Shown piece after piece: positions 32,881 through 43,180 of a DNA stretch of 64,000 nucleotides. The notes beneath the pieces were generated by a model that made no database searches, was not told the origin of the DNA, and saw nothing but the letters and a program-made list of their open reading frames with translations. The position numbers were made by a program, and so were the translations under genes. Numbering within the stretch: position 1 is the first letter of the stretch; every line of letters starts with the position of its first letter. The DNA comes from Paralithodes platypus (taxonomy: Eukaryota; Arthropoda; Malacostraca; Decapoda; Lithodidae). The stretch spans positions 25,451,014 to 25,515,013 of the forward strand of contig CM064501.1 in NCBI GenBank assembly GCA_032716605.1, written 5' to 3'.

Positions 32881-33178
32881 CTGCGTGGCTGGACTTGGGG
32901 GTTGCCAAATATTGCTCTCGGTCCGCGGTATCCTAAAGTAGTTCCCATACTAATATGAACCCTCTACGTGCCATATAACAGGGGTAAATAAGGACGATAA
33001 TAGCCGTCAATACATGTTCGACGCTGGGACCGACAGTTACATACATAGCCGTCGAGATGTATTCGACGTTGGGACTGCACGGGTTAAGCTTACAGTAATA
33101 AAATTTATTCTGTTAGCCTTTTTCGATGTTTTAGTTTTTGTTTGTTTTCTTCCGACTTTATTTCTTGACACTGAACAT

Positions 33179-33197
33179 GGGGGGGGGGGGGGGGGGG
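33179..33197 (+). repeat. Run of 19 G
   Basis: Uninterrupted G19 followed by CACTGCCC. It could form G-quadruplex structure or be an assembly-sensitive homopolymer. The flanks 33088-33178 and 33198-33680 hold nothing I recognise. Confidence 0.9.
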
Positions 33198-33679
33198 CAC
33201 TGCCCATCTATAATCTATTGTATTACATGATTGGTAACACTAAAACTATTTTAATTTTGTATTAGTTCATTCATATATCTATTTATTTATACTTTCGAAA
33301 GTACACACTATGGTTGGCTTTTTTGTTGACCAATTATACGTCAGTAGGGCTGGGAGATTTGACCAGTTTGTATGGCCCGGCGTATGAGATTTAGGCCGCC
33401 ACTGTTGTGTACAGGGGGAACGCTTGGCACTTGAGTTTGGGTGTCAAATGCGGATTACATTTTAGATATTTCCTTACACTTTATCTCTATTTCTCCTTTA
33501 CAGAGCAGAAACTCCCTTCCTACAGTGATTAAGTTGTGTAATACTACTGGATATTTAACTTAAATATACGCTTCACTGTATACACAGGCTTCTTGTATAT
33601 TAGTGAAAGCTTTGTGACTCTTTTTTATTTATATATTATATTTTATTTGAAAATTGAACAATAACTTGGGTTTTCTAGC

Positions 33680-34060
33680 GATTTTTTGGCGAGCGAAGCG
33701 AGGCGATCGACGATGGAGGTGGATTTTATGGTTTTCTTCGCTCGCCAAAACCACATCCAGTCGAGATCGCATGAGCGAGCGAAGCGAGGCGATCGCGAAG
33801 GAGACGTTTTTTATATTTTAAGAAAAACTGAGATTTTGTCTTTCGGCCGGGACATTTTTTGTTGTTTTATTTTGGTGGGGAGAGAGAGAGAGAGAGAGAA
33901 AGAGAGTGTGGAGCGAACAGGATTTTTTAAGAAAAACTTAAATTTTGATCTTCATTTTTCAACCGAAAAATGTACAAATTTATCTAGAAGGGGGGTCTAG
34001 AAGATGTTTTTCTAAGTTTGCAGGAGGTCTAGCGATGAAACTAGAAAAATAAGCCTAACA
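33680..34060 (-). mobile_element. Diverged, inverted family-F3-like MITE
   Basis: GGCGAGCGAAGCGAGGCGATCG occurs twice in partial form (near 33688 and 33775), then TATTTTAAGAAAAAC, a GA run, AAAAATGTACAAATTTATCT and GGAGGTCTAGCGA, the reverse complement order of F3. The ends are not sharply defined. Confidence 0.5.
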
Positions 34061-34307
34061 TACATGGATGCAGCCATTTCGGACTTGTTTTAAATACTGT
34101 AGATGTATGTCAAATACAGTAATCAAATATAATAAACAATTAATAATATAGACCAGTGGTTAAAGATATGTACAAGAAGTTATAACCCGTTAAAATTTAT
34201 TATTGACTTGGTAAGATGACCAATAAATATATACAAAATCATTATAAAAAATGTATAAAACACATGAACTCTTTGGACTTCGATCTCTTGAGGGAAGGCT
34301 TACTCGT

Positions 34308-34522
34308 TTAACCCGTTGAGGATCTAAAACCCAATGCTACCTTTGATATTAATGATCATTTGACGATGTTATGCAATTTAAGAAGGATAGGTAGAAATGA
34401 AAGGGGTAAATACTATCTCAATTAACTTTTCAGTTCCCACAAGTTTACCCTAAGCTGAATACAATCGTCTAATGATAGCCAGAATAAGATGTCAAAACGC
34501 GTCATGATCCTCGAAGGGTTAA
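34308..34522 (+). mobile_element. 215-bp TTAA MITE (family F1)
   Basis: TTAACCCGTTGAGGATC at the left edge and GATCCTCGAAGGGTTAA at the right. Inner boxes GACGATGTTATGCAATTTAA and ACAATCGTCTAATGATAGCC. Confidence 0.75.
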
Positions 34523-34575
34523 AAGCGAAATCGTGACCAAACTATGCACACATGACACACACATTCCTCTCTTTG

Positions 34576-34795
34576 CTACACTAATTCCTTCTGTACCGGC
34601 CACGTCTTTTTAAATTGTATTCGAGCTATATTTCGACGGTTTTGTGCAGCTTAGGAAGGGTATATGATAGCTAAAGTGATTAACTGAGATAGTCTGTAGC
34701 CTTTTAATAGGTAGTCGTTCTTCCTAAGCTGAACAAAATCGTCTAGTAGTTGCCAGAATATAATGAAAAGGAAATCACCTGTACAGAAGGGGTTA
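34576..34795 (+). mobile_element. Family-F1 MITE with decayed TTAA edges
   Basis: Left TAATTCCTTCTGTACCGG, right CTGTACAGAAGGGGTTA. Inner boxes match other F1 copies; both TTAA sites carry one change. Confidence 0.7.
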
Positions 34796-34828
34796 CCTTT
34801 TTTACCTCATAGTTTTACAAAAATATAG

Positions 34829-35702
34829 GTGCGTGTTTGTGTGGCAGGTGTGTGTGCTCATTGTCCTAGTTATATCATAATGATATGGTCTGGTACTCAT
34901 GATCACAACGGTGAGACTTTTTCTGTTGCACTAGACATATCGAAGGCCTTCGATAGAGTCTGGCACAAATCTTTGATTTCCAAACTGCCCTCCTTCGGTT
35001 TCTGTCCCTCCATCTGTGCCTTTGTCTCTAATTTCCTTTCCAGCCGTTCCATAGCTGCGGTTGTGGAGTTGTGGACGGCCATCGCTCATTTCCTCATCCT
35101 ATCAACTCCGGTGTTCCTCATGGTTCTGCCCTATCTCCTATTCTCTTTCTAATTTTCATAAATGATCTTCTCAACTGTACATCCAGCCCCATCCATTCAT
35201 ATGCAGCCGACTCTACCTTACACCACTCAATTAGTTTTCCAGAATGCCCCAGCCAGCAGTCCCTCAAAAGTAAATGTAATGAAGCCATAAAATGCTTATC
35301 TTCTGATCTAGCTACTATTTCCAATTGGGGTAGAGAAAACCTTGTTGCATTTAATGCTTCCATAACTCAATTTATCCATCTTACTACCCGTCAGGAACCT
35401 CCAAAGGACTAACCCTTATTCTTCAACAAAACGAAAATCAACCCTTCATCTTCTCTTAATGTTCTCGGTGTCCCTTTTTCTTCTGCTCTCATTTGGAAAG
35501 ACCATATTACCAGTCTCGCTAAAGCAGCCTCCCAGAAGCTGGGTGTGCTCAACCGCCTCAAGGGGTTCTTTACCCCTGTGCAGCTTCATGCTCTGTACAG
35601 GGGCACAGTGCGTCCTTGTATTGAGTATTATTCACATGTGTGGGGAGGATCCTCTCACACCACACTCCTAGATAAAGTAGAAAGGAAAGCCTTTTCGTAT
35701 CA
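34829..35702 (+). pseudogene. Jockey-superfamily-like LINE reverse transcriptase, 5' part
   Basis: ALDISKAFDRVWHK near 34930-34971 is RT motif A. After a frameshift near 35070, NSGVPHGSALSP and FINDLL follow, and the catalytic box reads SYAADS at 35197-35214, so the first Asp of YADD is replaced by Ala. Another shift near 35400 leads to LNVLGVPFSSALIW and LNRLKGFF up to the piggyBac insertion. The endonuclease is missing. Known: target-primed reverse transcription. The clade is inferred from wording of the blocks; I or Jockey clades cannot be told apart here. Confidence 0.75.
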
Positions 35703-36352
35703 TTAACCCACTGAGCCCCAGCGACGCACTGTTTGCGTCGGCAATGTATGTAACGCTAGACCCCAGTGATGCGAACATTGCGTCGGCCACTACAAAATCT
35801 ATTATTCGGCTCGTATGGTAGGAAATGGCTTGAAAATTGGAGGGGAGGTACCGTAGAGTGTTGGCGAACAGGGACGGTATGCGTGAACCGGCCAGCCAGG
35901 CCGCACGGGTGGTGGTGGTGGGATTAGTGGCGCCACTTTACCCCCTTATTTCACCGCGACTTTGGACCTTATCTACTCCTGTCGTATGGGAGCTAGAGGC
36001 TTGAGATTTGTGTGAGACACTCCTTAGGATGTACACATTACAATGCCATACTCAGTTGTCACCCTAGTGCTGCCGGGCGGGTGGTCATGCGGGGGAGGTG
36101 ATGAAAAACACTGTACCCACTTATATCCAAACGAATTTCGACCTCATTTACTCTTGTCCTATGGTAGCTATAGGCTTGACATTTGTGTGAGACACACCTT
36201 AGGATGTACACATTACTTGACCATGCTCAGCTATCCCCCAAGTCCTGCCGGGCAGGTGATAGGAACCCTATCTCCCCATTGCTGAACGGTACGCCAGGTT
36301 ATAACAAAGGGAGGCGAGTAGCTATCGTTCCCCTGCTCCCCCTCGTGACATA

Positions 36353-36877
36353 GTGGAAAACCCAGCAAGTGAGGAAGACGATGAGGAAGATGACCCAGAT
36401 CCCATGGCCTTCATCAACATTCCACTTTCTCATCGTAGGGCTGAGAAGAGAAGAGGTGAGGATGATGGGGAGGAGGAGGACGGAGAGGAGGAGGAGGTGG
36501 GTCAAGCTCCGACACCACACGTGCCTCGCCGTGGTGGTGCTCCCCCGCGTTTGCCTTCCCCCCCCCCCATTCCCTCTCCACTAAAAGCACCAACCCCAAC
36601 GTTGAGGGAATACATGACTGCCCCCCACTTCCAGCAACCCCCCGCCCATCGACAGCCAGCAGCAGAAGGGATTGCCAGGCTGACACAACGCCACTTCCAT
36701 GAATATGTGCCGGCCACAGATAACAATGAGAAACCCCGAAGACGGTGTCATTTGTGCCGCAACACGACACAGAGGGAGCCTGTGAGATCAGATACCAGGT
36801 ATATGTGCCCAGAATGTGATGTTGGACTGTGTTTCCCGGACTGCTTCAGGGAGTATCACACCCTTGAGCATTTCTAA
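36353..36877 (+). CDS. piggyBac N-terminal acidic region fused to C-terminal cysteine-rich domain
   Basis: Residues 6-60 are strongly acidic (EEDDEEDDPDP, EEEDGEEEEV), then a proline-rich linker SPPPIPSPLKA, similar in order to the N-terminus of the piggyBac relic at 32880-32188. Residues 128-174 form a zinc-binding block with CHLC, CPEC and CFPDC spacing plus terminal His residues, the cysteine-rich domain that ends piggyBac transposases and binds the terminal repeats. The DDE core between them is gone. The frame opens after a TAA near 36302 without an in-frame ATG before codon 18 (ATG at 36404), so 36353 is a GTG and not a sure start. It might be a DNA-binding remnant able to occupy element ends (inference). 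Confidence 0.65.
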   Translation: MENPASEEDDEEDDPDPMAFINIPLSHRRAEKRRGEDDGEEEDGEEEEVGQAPTPHVPRRGGAPPRLPSPPPIPSPLKAPTPTLREYMTAPHFQQPPAHRQPAAEGIARLTQRHFHEYVPATDNNEKPRRRCHLCRNTTQREPVRSDTRYMCPECDVGLCFPDCFREYHTLEHF

Positions 36878-37130
36878 CTGTACTCAAAGACTGCGATAAA
36901 AGACGCTATGAAATGTGAAGTGTGTGTATAAAAACCAAGTGTAAATAATAAATATAGGCTATACAAAGTGCCGAACACAATATGTAAGTGATATTGACAC
37001 TCAAATATACGTAAAACAGTGACGGACACCAATAAGTGTAAATATAGCATATTTCTAAGTCGAAAGTGCGTGAAACAATGTGAGAAACTAATATTTTATA
37101 ACTATAAAACATATGATAAAGTAATAAACT

Positions 37131-37246
37131 GAATAAAGATGGGAAGTAACATGAAAACTGAATACAGATTGGAAGTAACATGAAAACTGAATACAGATGG
37201 GAAGTAACATGAAAACTGAATAAAGATGGGAAGTAACATGAAAACT
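37131..37246 (+). repeat. 29-bp tandem repeat, four copies
   Basis: Units of GAATAAAGATGGGAAGTAAC plus ATGAAAACT inside the 3' part of the piggyBac derivative. Confidence 0.9.
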
Positions 37247-37801
37247 GAATAAAGCGGGGGAATAAGAGAGAAAGACAATAAAAGTGAAAGTGCTGGGTGT
37301 GTGTACGTGCGTTCGTTTTGTTATTGTCCGAGACCATGATGGCCGCCAGTCTCCATGGCCACGGGGAAGCGCCACGCTCTTGCCACTCGTGTGCACTTAC
37401 AAGACTTATATCTAAGCACTTTTCACACTGTAACTTCACTTACAATGACATTATGTGATACATGTTGCTAATATATGAACTATGAAGGCACACATGATGC
37501 TCGGGTGGTGTAAATAACCGTCACTCGAAAACTGGCCGCATCGTACATCTGCCATGCTGCCGCGCTTAACAATGGCTGACCGGGCAGGAAGTTTGAAGGC
37601 CGCCCGGCACCAGCTGATGTATGAGGCTGCACCCCCCCCCACCCCCTCATACGACCCCCAAATGACCGAGGTGAATAATTTTTGTTTTCTTCTTTTCTCA
37701 CATGTTTCTTCCATTTTAGTAAAAAAAAAAAAAAAAATGGCAAAATCGGCCGGTCCCTGGATGTATATTTATTTGTATTTAGCTGGTGCTCAGTGGGTTA
37801 A

Positions 37802-38141
37802 CTCCCGTCCACTCACCAACTCTCTGCAATCTCTCTCTCTTCGCCGCAATTTTGCATCTCTCTCGCTATTCTATCGCTACTACAATAATCAGTGTTCCTC
37901 GGAGCTTTGCCAGTGTATACCACCTCCTGTACGTAGGGTACGTAGTACCCGCCTTGCAACACAATCCCACCCCTACTCTGTGCAACTCTCCAACCCAAGA
38001 GTGAAACGCTATTCTCAGACTTTCTTCTATTCAACTGCTAAGCTCTGGAACTCTCTCCCAGAATCAGTCTTTCCCTCTTCCTATGACTTAAATTGCTTCA
38101 AACTCTGTGTGTCCAGGCATTTTAGCTCGAACGTCCCTTGA
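37802..38141 (+). pseudogene. Jockey-like LINE, C-terminal part after the piggyBac insertion
   Basis: Continues the LINE with NSRPLTNSLQSLSLRRNFA, LFYRYYNNQCSSEL and LWNSLPESVFP, ending at 38141. An open frame runs in from the piggyBac end (from 37554), but the codons before 37802 are transposon DNA. The block wording is common in Jockey/I-type elements of crustaceans (general knowledge). 38142-38462 is presumed 3' UTR without further signal. Confidence 0.75.
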
Positions 38142-38462
38142 TTTCGGCCCTGTCACTCTTTGAAATCTGGGGGAGGCTCTCGCTGCAGGCAGTTATGCCT
38201 TTTGTCTCCCTCATTCACATAGACAACAAAAATTAAGAATTGGCTCATGCAGAATTTCATAATCCTATCGACAGCAATTCTTTAGTACTCCTCCATAAAT
38301 GTTTTAGATATTCATGAATATAACTGTAGCCTACATACATAATCTTTATAGAATGTGTAACATCTGTACAAGAACTATTAGGACCCAAAGGAACTATGCT
38401 TCATAAACGATTGAATTAACCTCAGTTGTGTTCCGACAACCAACACAGGCTTTGCGTCAGCA

Positions 38463-38892
38463 TTAACCCTCATCTAGCGGGGGGTTTTGGGCTATTTTGG
38501 GCATCTTCAGGCCCTCCTGAATGATCAATCAAGTATCTGCATGAAAAGAAATGTATTCAGCAAAAAAATAGGCGCTACAAGCTTCAAAATGAGACCAGAA
38601 CGAGCTACGTAGCACTCGTTGTTTTGATGCAGTGGTACCACCAACATGGGAGTTTAGCGTATAGCGGCATTTTTTTTCCAGCTACACTCACTACTGGCTA
38701 CACTGCCGGCCTCTCGAGAACAGAGGGAGCGTGAGTCAGTGGGCGGCGGTAAGCCCTGGGTGTCGGCCGAGTGGCCTGCTGCGCTTCCGTCCATTTGCAC
38801 TCGTTTTTAACCCTTTAAAAACCTTAATAATGCTCCTAACTTGCTGCTTTTTAGATACGGACTTAAGTCGGGCCCCACTCTTTAAGTGTTAA
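38463..38892 (+). mobile_element. Possible family-F4-like TTAA MITE
   Basis: Left TTAACCCTCATCTAGCGGGG; reverse complement of the right TTAACACTTAAAGAGTGGGG; about 14 of 20 agree. The interior is not obviously similar to 24612-25097. 38893-39244 holds nothing recognised. Confidence 0.45.
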
Positions 38893-39244
38893 GCCCAGTG
38901 AGCAGAGTTGCAAATGTTTGATCATTTCTCTCGCTACACCGTTTCAGCAGTGAGTTCTTTCTTGCTAACATAATTTCATCACTATGCCTTTAGATACTTG
39001 GCTGACGTAATGTAAAACATGTAAATAGGTAAACTTATACTACAACTGCAGTCGAGTCCATAGTGAACATAGGAATCATGACGCTTTACTTTTATGACGC
39101 TTTACTTGTAACACTGATTTACTACATTTCATAATAAACATCTATCTCGTTATTTAATGTTTTTTTGGGAATAATGTTATACTATAAAATATGTTCCATG
39201 TCCATTTTACAAATGATAATGAAAATCTGTAAATGTTGTTCAAA

Positions 39245-40960
39245 AACATAGTTGGATGGGGTATGTGAGGGAGAAGAAGAGACGTAGTGGAGGAGGAGGT
39301 GGGGATCAGGAGGTCAGAAGTATGTGAAGCCTCAAGAGTAGATGGAGTGTTAGGGAAATGCTGAGGTATGGTAGTGAGATAGTGATTGAATGGGCATGGA
39401 AAATGTGTAAGCTAGCATGGAAAAAGGAAAGTGCGCCTGATGACTGGAAGATAGGCATAATAGTCCCCCTGTATAATGGTAAAGGGGAGAGAGGAGTATG
39501 TGATAATCACCGGGGGATATGTCTACTAAGCGTAGTAGGGAAGATATACAGAAGTGTAGTGATCGATAGAGTGATAGCGAGAACCAAGAAATGGGGAGGT
39601 GATAGCAGGGCGGGCTTAGGAAGGGAAGAGGGTATGTAGACCAGATTTTTGCTTTGAAAAGTGGTGTGCAGAAATATCTGGAGATGGGACAAAACTTGTA
39701 TACTGCTTTTATGGATTGGAGAAGGCCTACAACAGAGTTGATAGAGAAGGTCTGTGGAAAGAATCGAAATATACAGAGTAGCTGGCAAGTTGCTGAAAGC
39801 GGTGAAGAGCATGCATGAGGGTGCAAAGGCGGCAGTACATGTGGAGAATGAACAGCGTGTGTTCATTGAACTGAATGTTGGGTTTAAGCGAGGGTGTGTG
39901 ATGGCCCTATGGTTGTGTAATATATATATGGATGGAGTCATGACAGAAATACAAGGAAGAGCAGTGGATGTTGGTGTACCGCTGGTAAGGGAAGGAAATA
40001 AGTGGAAGTTGACTTTTTTTTTTTTTTTTTTTCTATATTCCAACTTACTTCCTCTCGGGCATAGGCTGAGAGCCTTAACATTCACCGTTTTACAATGAAC
40101 AGTGAAGCCCATGAGGTCTTGTTCCAGTCTAGGGAGTGAGACATGTGAAGCACGTAGAGTACAACGAGTACCTGCCATCTTGCCTTCACATGAGGCACGG
40201 TGCTCACTCATGGCCCGAAACGACCCCATCTCTGAAGCCATCTCGTTCCCGTGCTTCAGTGTCTCACCCCCTACACTCGGACTCTCACACTTACACACAC
40301 ACAACGCCACCTGTTGAGCAGATAACTCAGCCTGTACTGCTGTTTGCTAATGATACAGTTCTGATGAGTGATAGTGAGTTGGAGTTGCAAGGTCTGGTAA
40401 ATATGTTTGTAACAGTGTGTGAAAAACGGAATCTGAAGATAAATGCGGGGAAGAGTAAGATTGTGGTCTTCAAAATGGGTGCAGTAACAGAGTGTTAAGT
40501 GAGGTTGAACGGTCAGGTTATGGAGAATGTCAGCTCATTTAAGTGCTTGGGCACTTGGGTTGAGTAAAGATGGGAGGATGGAGGAAGAGGTGCGGGAGAG
40601 GGTACACCAGGGGAAGAGGGTTATAGGAATGCTGAAAGCAGTAACAAGAAGTAGGGTGGTCAGCATGGAAGTAAAGAAGTATTTGCATTGTAGTGTGGTA
40701 ATCCCTACATTGATGTGCAGGAGTGAAGCATGGACATTGTTGGAGAGACATAAACCAAGAATGAAAGGGGTAGAAATGAATTACTGGAGAAGTGCGTGCA
40801 GAGTTACATGGAGGGATAGATAGAGGAAGTATGTGAGCGGTGTGGTGTGGATGTAGATGTGTTGGAGAGTGTGAAAAGGAACACTCTCAGATAGTTTAGC
40901 CATGTGGAATGTATGTGGAGCGGGAGAATGACTAAAGCATGGTTCTCACATACAAGAGTC
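39245..40960 (+). pseudogene. Second RTE-type reverse transcriptase, heavily decayed
   Basis: Aligns by eye with 300-1650: LRYGSEIVIEWAWKMCKLAW, then NHRGICLLSVVGKIY, with frameshifts near 39640 and 39720. The catalytic box reads LLFANDTVLM near 40337-40366, so the first Asp of FADD is Asn. A stop at 40496 and more shifts follow, then SKDGRMEEEVRERV and YWRSACRVTWRDR. A 320-bp insertion splits it at about 40012-40330. It is an older copy of the same family as 250-1798. Confidence 0.8.
40012..40330 (-). mobile_element. Retroposed insertion with poly-A tail (minus strand) inside the RTE copy
   Basis: A T19 run at 40014-40032 is the poly-A end read on the minus strand. The rest (40033-40330) interrupts RTE homology between KWKL and the FAND box. 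A minus-strand frame runs through it (40310 down to the poly-T), suggesting a processed transcript or SINE/LINE tail. No clean target duplication was found; a 5-bp GTTGA near both edges is the best candidate. Confidence 0.55.
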
Positions 40961-41285
40961 GGTGCCCGAGTCCATCACGAGTGAACGATGGGTGACACTC
41001 TTCGTGACTCTGGCAAGAACCAGCCCGAGTAGGTCACTGTTCCGGATTTACCAAGAGTCAACAAGAGTCGGTACGTGTTCATCCAAGAGTCAGTACGAGT
41101 CACAGAGAGTTAACAAGAGTCACGAAGAGTGTAACACGAACCCAACACGAGTTGAGGAAATTTGAAAAATAACGGTCAAATTCCAGGGTACGAAAACAAA
41201 GAGTCGGTACGAGTCAACAAGAGTCAACAAGAGTGTAACAAGAGTCAACACGAGTGTAACAAGAGACATGAAGAGTGCCGTCATC
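40945..41285 (+). repeat. AAGAGTC-motif array
   Basis: AAGAGTC or CGAGTC recurs roughly every 10-20 bases (CAAGAGTCAACAAGAGT, ACGAGTCACAGAGAG and similar), too irregular for a plain microsatellite. It directly follows the RTE relic. Confidence 0.7.
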
Positions 41286-42842
41286 TGGGGTGTCATCGGA
41301 CAGATGGACAACTTCGGACATTTTAGATAATATGTAAAAAATATAGAATAGAGAGAAAGGAGAATTGGGTTGTGAAAAATATATGTGTAGTATTTAAGAG
41401 GAATGTTGTAACTAAATGTAGGATACACTTATAAAGTAAACCCATTTACGTAATGTGTGGGAAAAATTAGTGAATATCAAACAAAGAAAACACATTTTTT
41501 GTATGCGTGTCAAACTTCTACCGACCTTAAGTAATGGGATGTTGTGAAGACAAGTGACCTACACCAGATTGTTCTACAACTATGTGAGAGGCCATACACA
41601 TAATTACTTTTTCCCCAAAGTCCATAGTATACTGCTTATGGCCATTACAAGATACTTTTCATGTTTCCCAGATTTAATGGGGTGACTTCGTAAGTAATTT
41701 GTGGCAAAATCGGACATAACTAATGTTATGCCCTGATTTTATGCAGGATTAACAATGGATACTGGTGAATTCTACTCCACTGGGACTTCCGAGTTCAAAT
41801 AAGTACATATGAAATAAAAGAAAACAGAAGATAAGTATATCACAAAAGATGGGTTACAATACAGCTTTATTTCTCCGGCACTATATGAGAAATAATCTGA
41901 AACCAAGAACATGGGACACGTATCACTGCCAGTGAATAGTACTTAAGTTTATCACTGACTCCTAGCACAGTCACGGAGCTAGATAGGGAGCAGGTATTCT
42001 GTCCAACTTCACTTAGTAATCGAGAAAGTTTATGAGACACTAAGAGTGTATTGAGAGAGAAGTATTTCTAGGAGTGAGGGTAAACACTGTCCCTTTCCTT
42101 CAGGAATGTCACCATGTCAAGTTCAATGCCAAGTGCTCCTAATAGGTATGCGGCCGTGTCGTATAGAAAACGTAGAGTCGATGGCGGACTCTGAAATATT
42201 TTCAAACACTTTGGGGAATTTTTGGCAGAGTCGCTGACTTCTCAAAAGCAGGTTAAAATTGAAATAATTCGAAATTAAATCACTGTTGGGTGGCTAATTG
42301 TTCTTCTGGATCACGCATACTGTAGGTAAGTACAAATTGTAGCTTTCTAACCCAATTATTAACACGTGTATGATTTATCACTAGTTAAGACACTTTTGGA
42401 ACAACTCTGTTTATTTCGGGAGAAAACTTGGGTTTTTAGTCAGAATCGCTGAACATTGAAAATCAGCTTAAGTATCACTAATTTAGTTTCTCCCCTCTTA
42501 TGGGGTTAGATATTCTTGGCTTTTGCTACACTATTCGGAGAACTAATTATTTTTGTTCTGCTCCAATTATTTAGACTTAGGAGTAATTATTCACTTTTTA
42601 GACACTTCGGATGGACTCGGTTTCTTTCTGTTCACTCGACTCTTTTCCTACTTTTGGTCACTCTATCTTCTTCTCTTGATCTCTCAGCGTGGTAACTTCT
42701 CTAGTGATATCTCCTGGGAACATCTTCAGGAGGTGGTTGGTTCTTGTCGTCTGCTTCCCTGTGGGCCGGCTGTGTGGAGTAGTTACAGATGGGTTGATTG
42801 GGCTTGAGATCTTAAGTATGGCTCCGTAACATATAGTAACCG
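41286..42842. other. Unassigned DNA
   Basis: No frame with recognisable motifs and no clear element ends. A short frame at 42553-42807 is unsupported. Confidence 0.35.
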
Positions 42843-43180
42843 TTAGCTAGGCAGGCCTTTCTCTAACGAGATCCCTAGTGTTGGGGTGTTCACGGCGACT
42901 TGCAGTCTAATAAAAAAGTTTCGTCAGGCGGTTCACTTTCTCACTAGGCTAGCTAGTAACCGCCTAATTAGGGTCTCCACATTAGCTAGGCAGGCCTTTC
43001 TCTAACGAGATCCCAAGTATAGGGTTTTGGGGTGTTCACGGGGACTTGCAGTCTAATAAGAAGGTTTCGGCAGGCCGTACACTCTCTCACTAGGCTAGCC
43101 AGTAACCGCCTAAGTAGGGTCTCCACGTTAGCTAGGCAGGCCTTTCTCTAACGAGATCCCTAGTATAGGGTTTTACTCAC
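42843..43180 (+). repeat. 139-146-bp tandem repeat, 2.3 copies
   Basis: TTAGCTAGGCAGGCCTTTCT starts at 42843, 42982 and 43128. Units include GTGTTCACGGNGACTTGCAG and CACTAGGCTAGC blocks with a few indels. Confidence 0.85.

Larger units (their letters stand above)
30890..33087 (-). mobile_element. piggyBac-type element, rearranged, minus strand
   Basis: The 5' end (right side) is TTAACCCGTGCAGTCCCAAC read on the minus strand from 33087, with two subterminal repeats around CCAACGTCGA and CCAGCGTCGA. Coding remnants of the transposase run from 32880 down to about 31130. The left side ends in a duplicate of the linker region and a microsatellite; the 3' terminal repeat is lost. Confidence 0.75.
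35703..37801 (+). mobile_element. Internally deleted piggyBac-type element
   Basis: TTAA at 35703-35706 and 37798-37801. Left end TTAACCCACTGAGCCCCAGC; reverse complement of the right end TTAACCCACTGAGCACCAGC; 19 of 20 agree. Behind the left end are two subterminal repeats around TGCGTCGGC (near 35738 and 35794). The only coding part is 36302-36877; the transposase core is deleted. It sits in the LINE at a TTAA, and the LINE reading continues on the far side. Confidence 0.85.

Noticed and set aside
36414..36770. Minus-strand frame opposite the piggyBac zinc protein
   Set aside because: Shadow of the plus-strand frame, which has the cysteine pattern.
37554..37801. N-terminal extension of the LINE C-terminal frame
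   Set aside because: This part is the 3' end of the piggyBac element; the open frame across the junction is accidental.
40010..40310. Intact minus-strand 267-codon gene (40310-39507)
   Set aside because: It fuses the retroposed insert to antisense RTE sequence through the poly-T tract; not a real protein.
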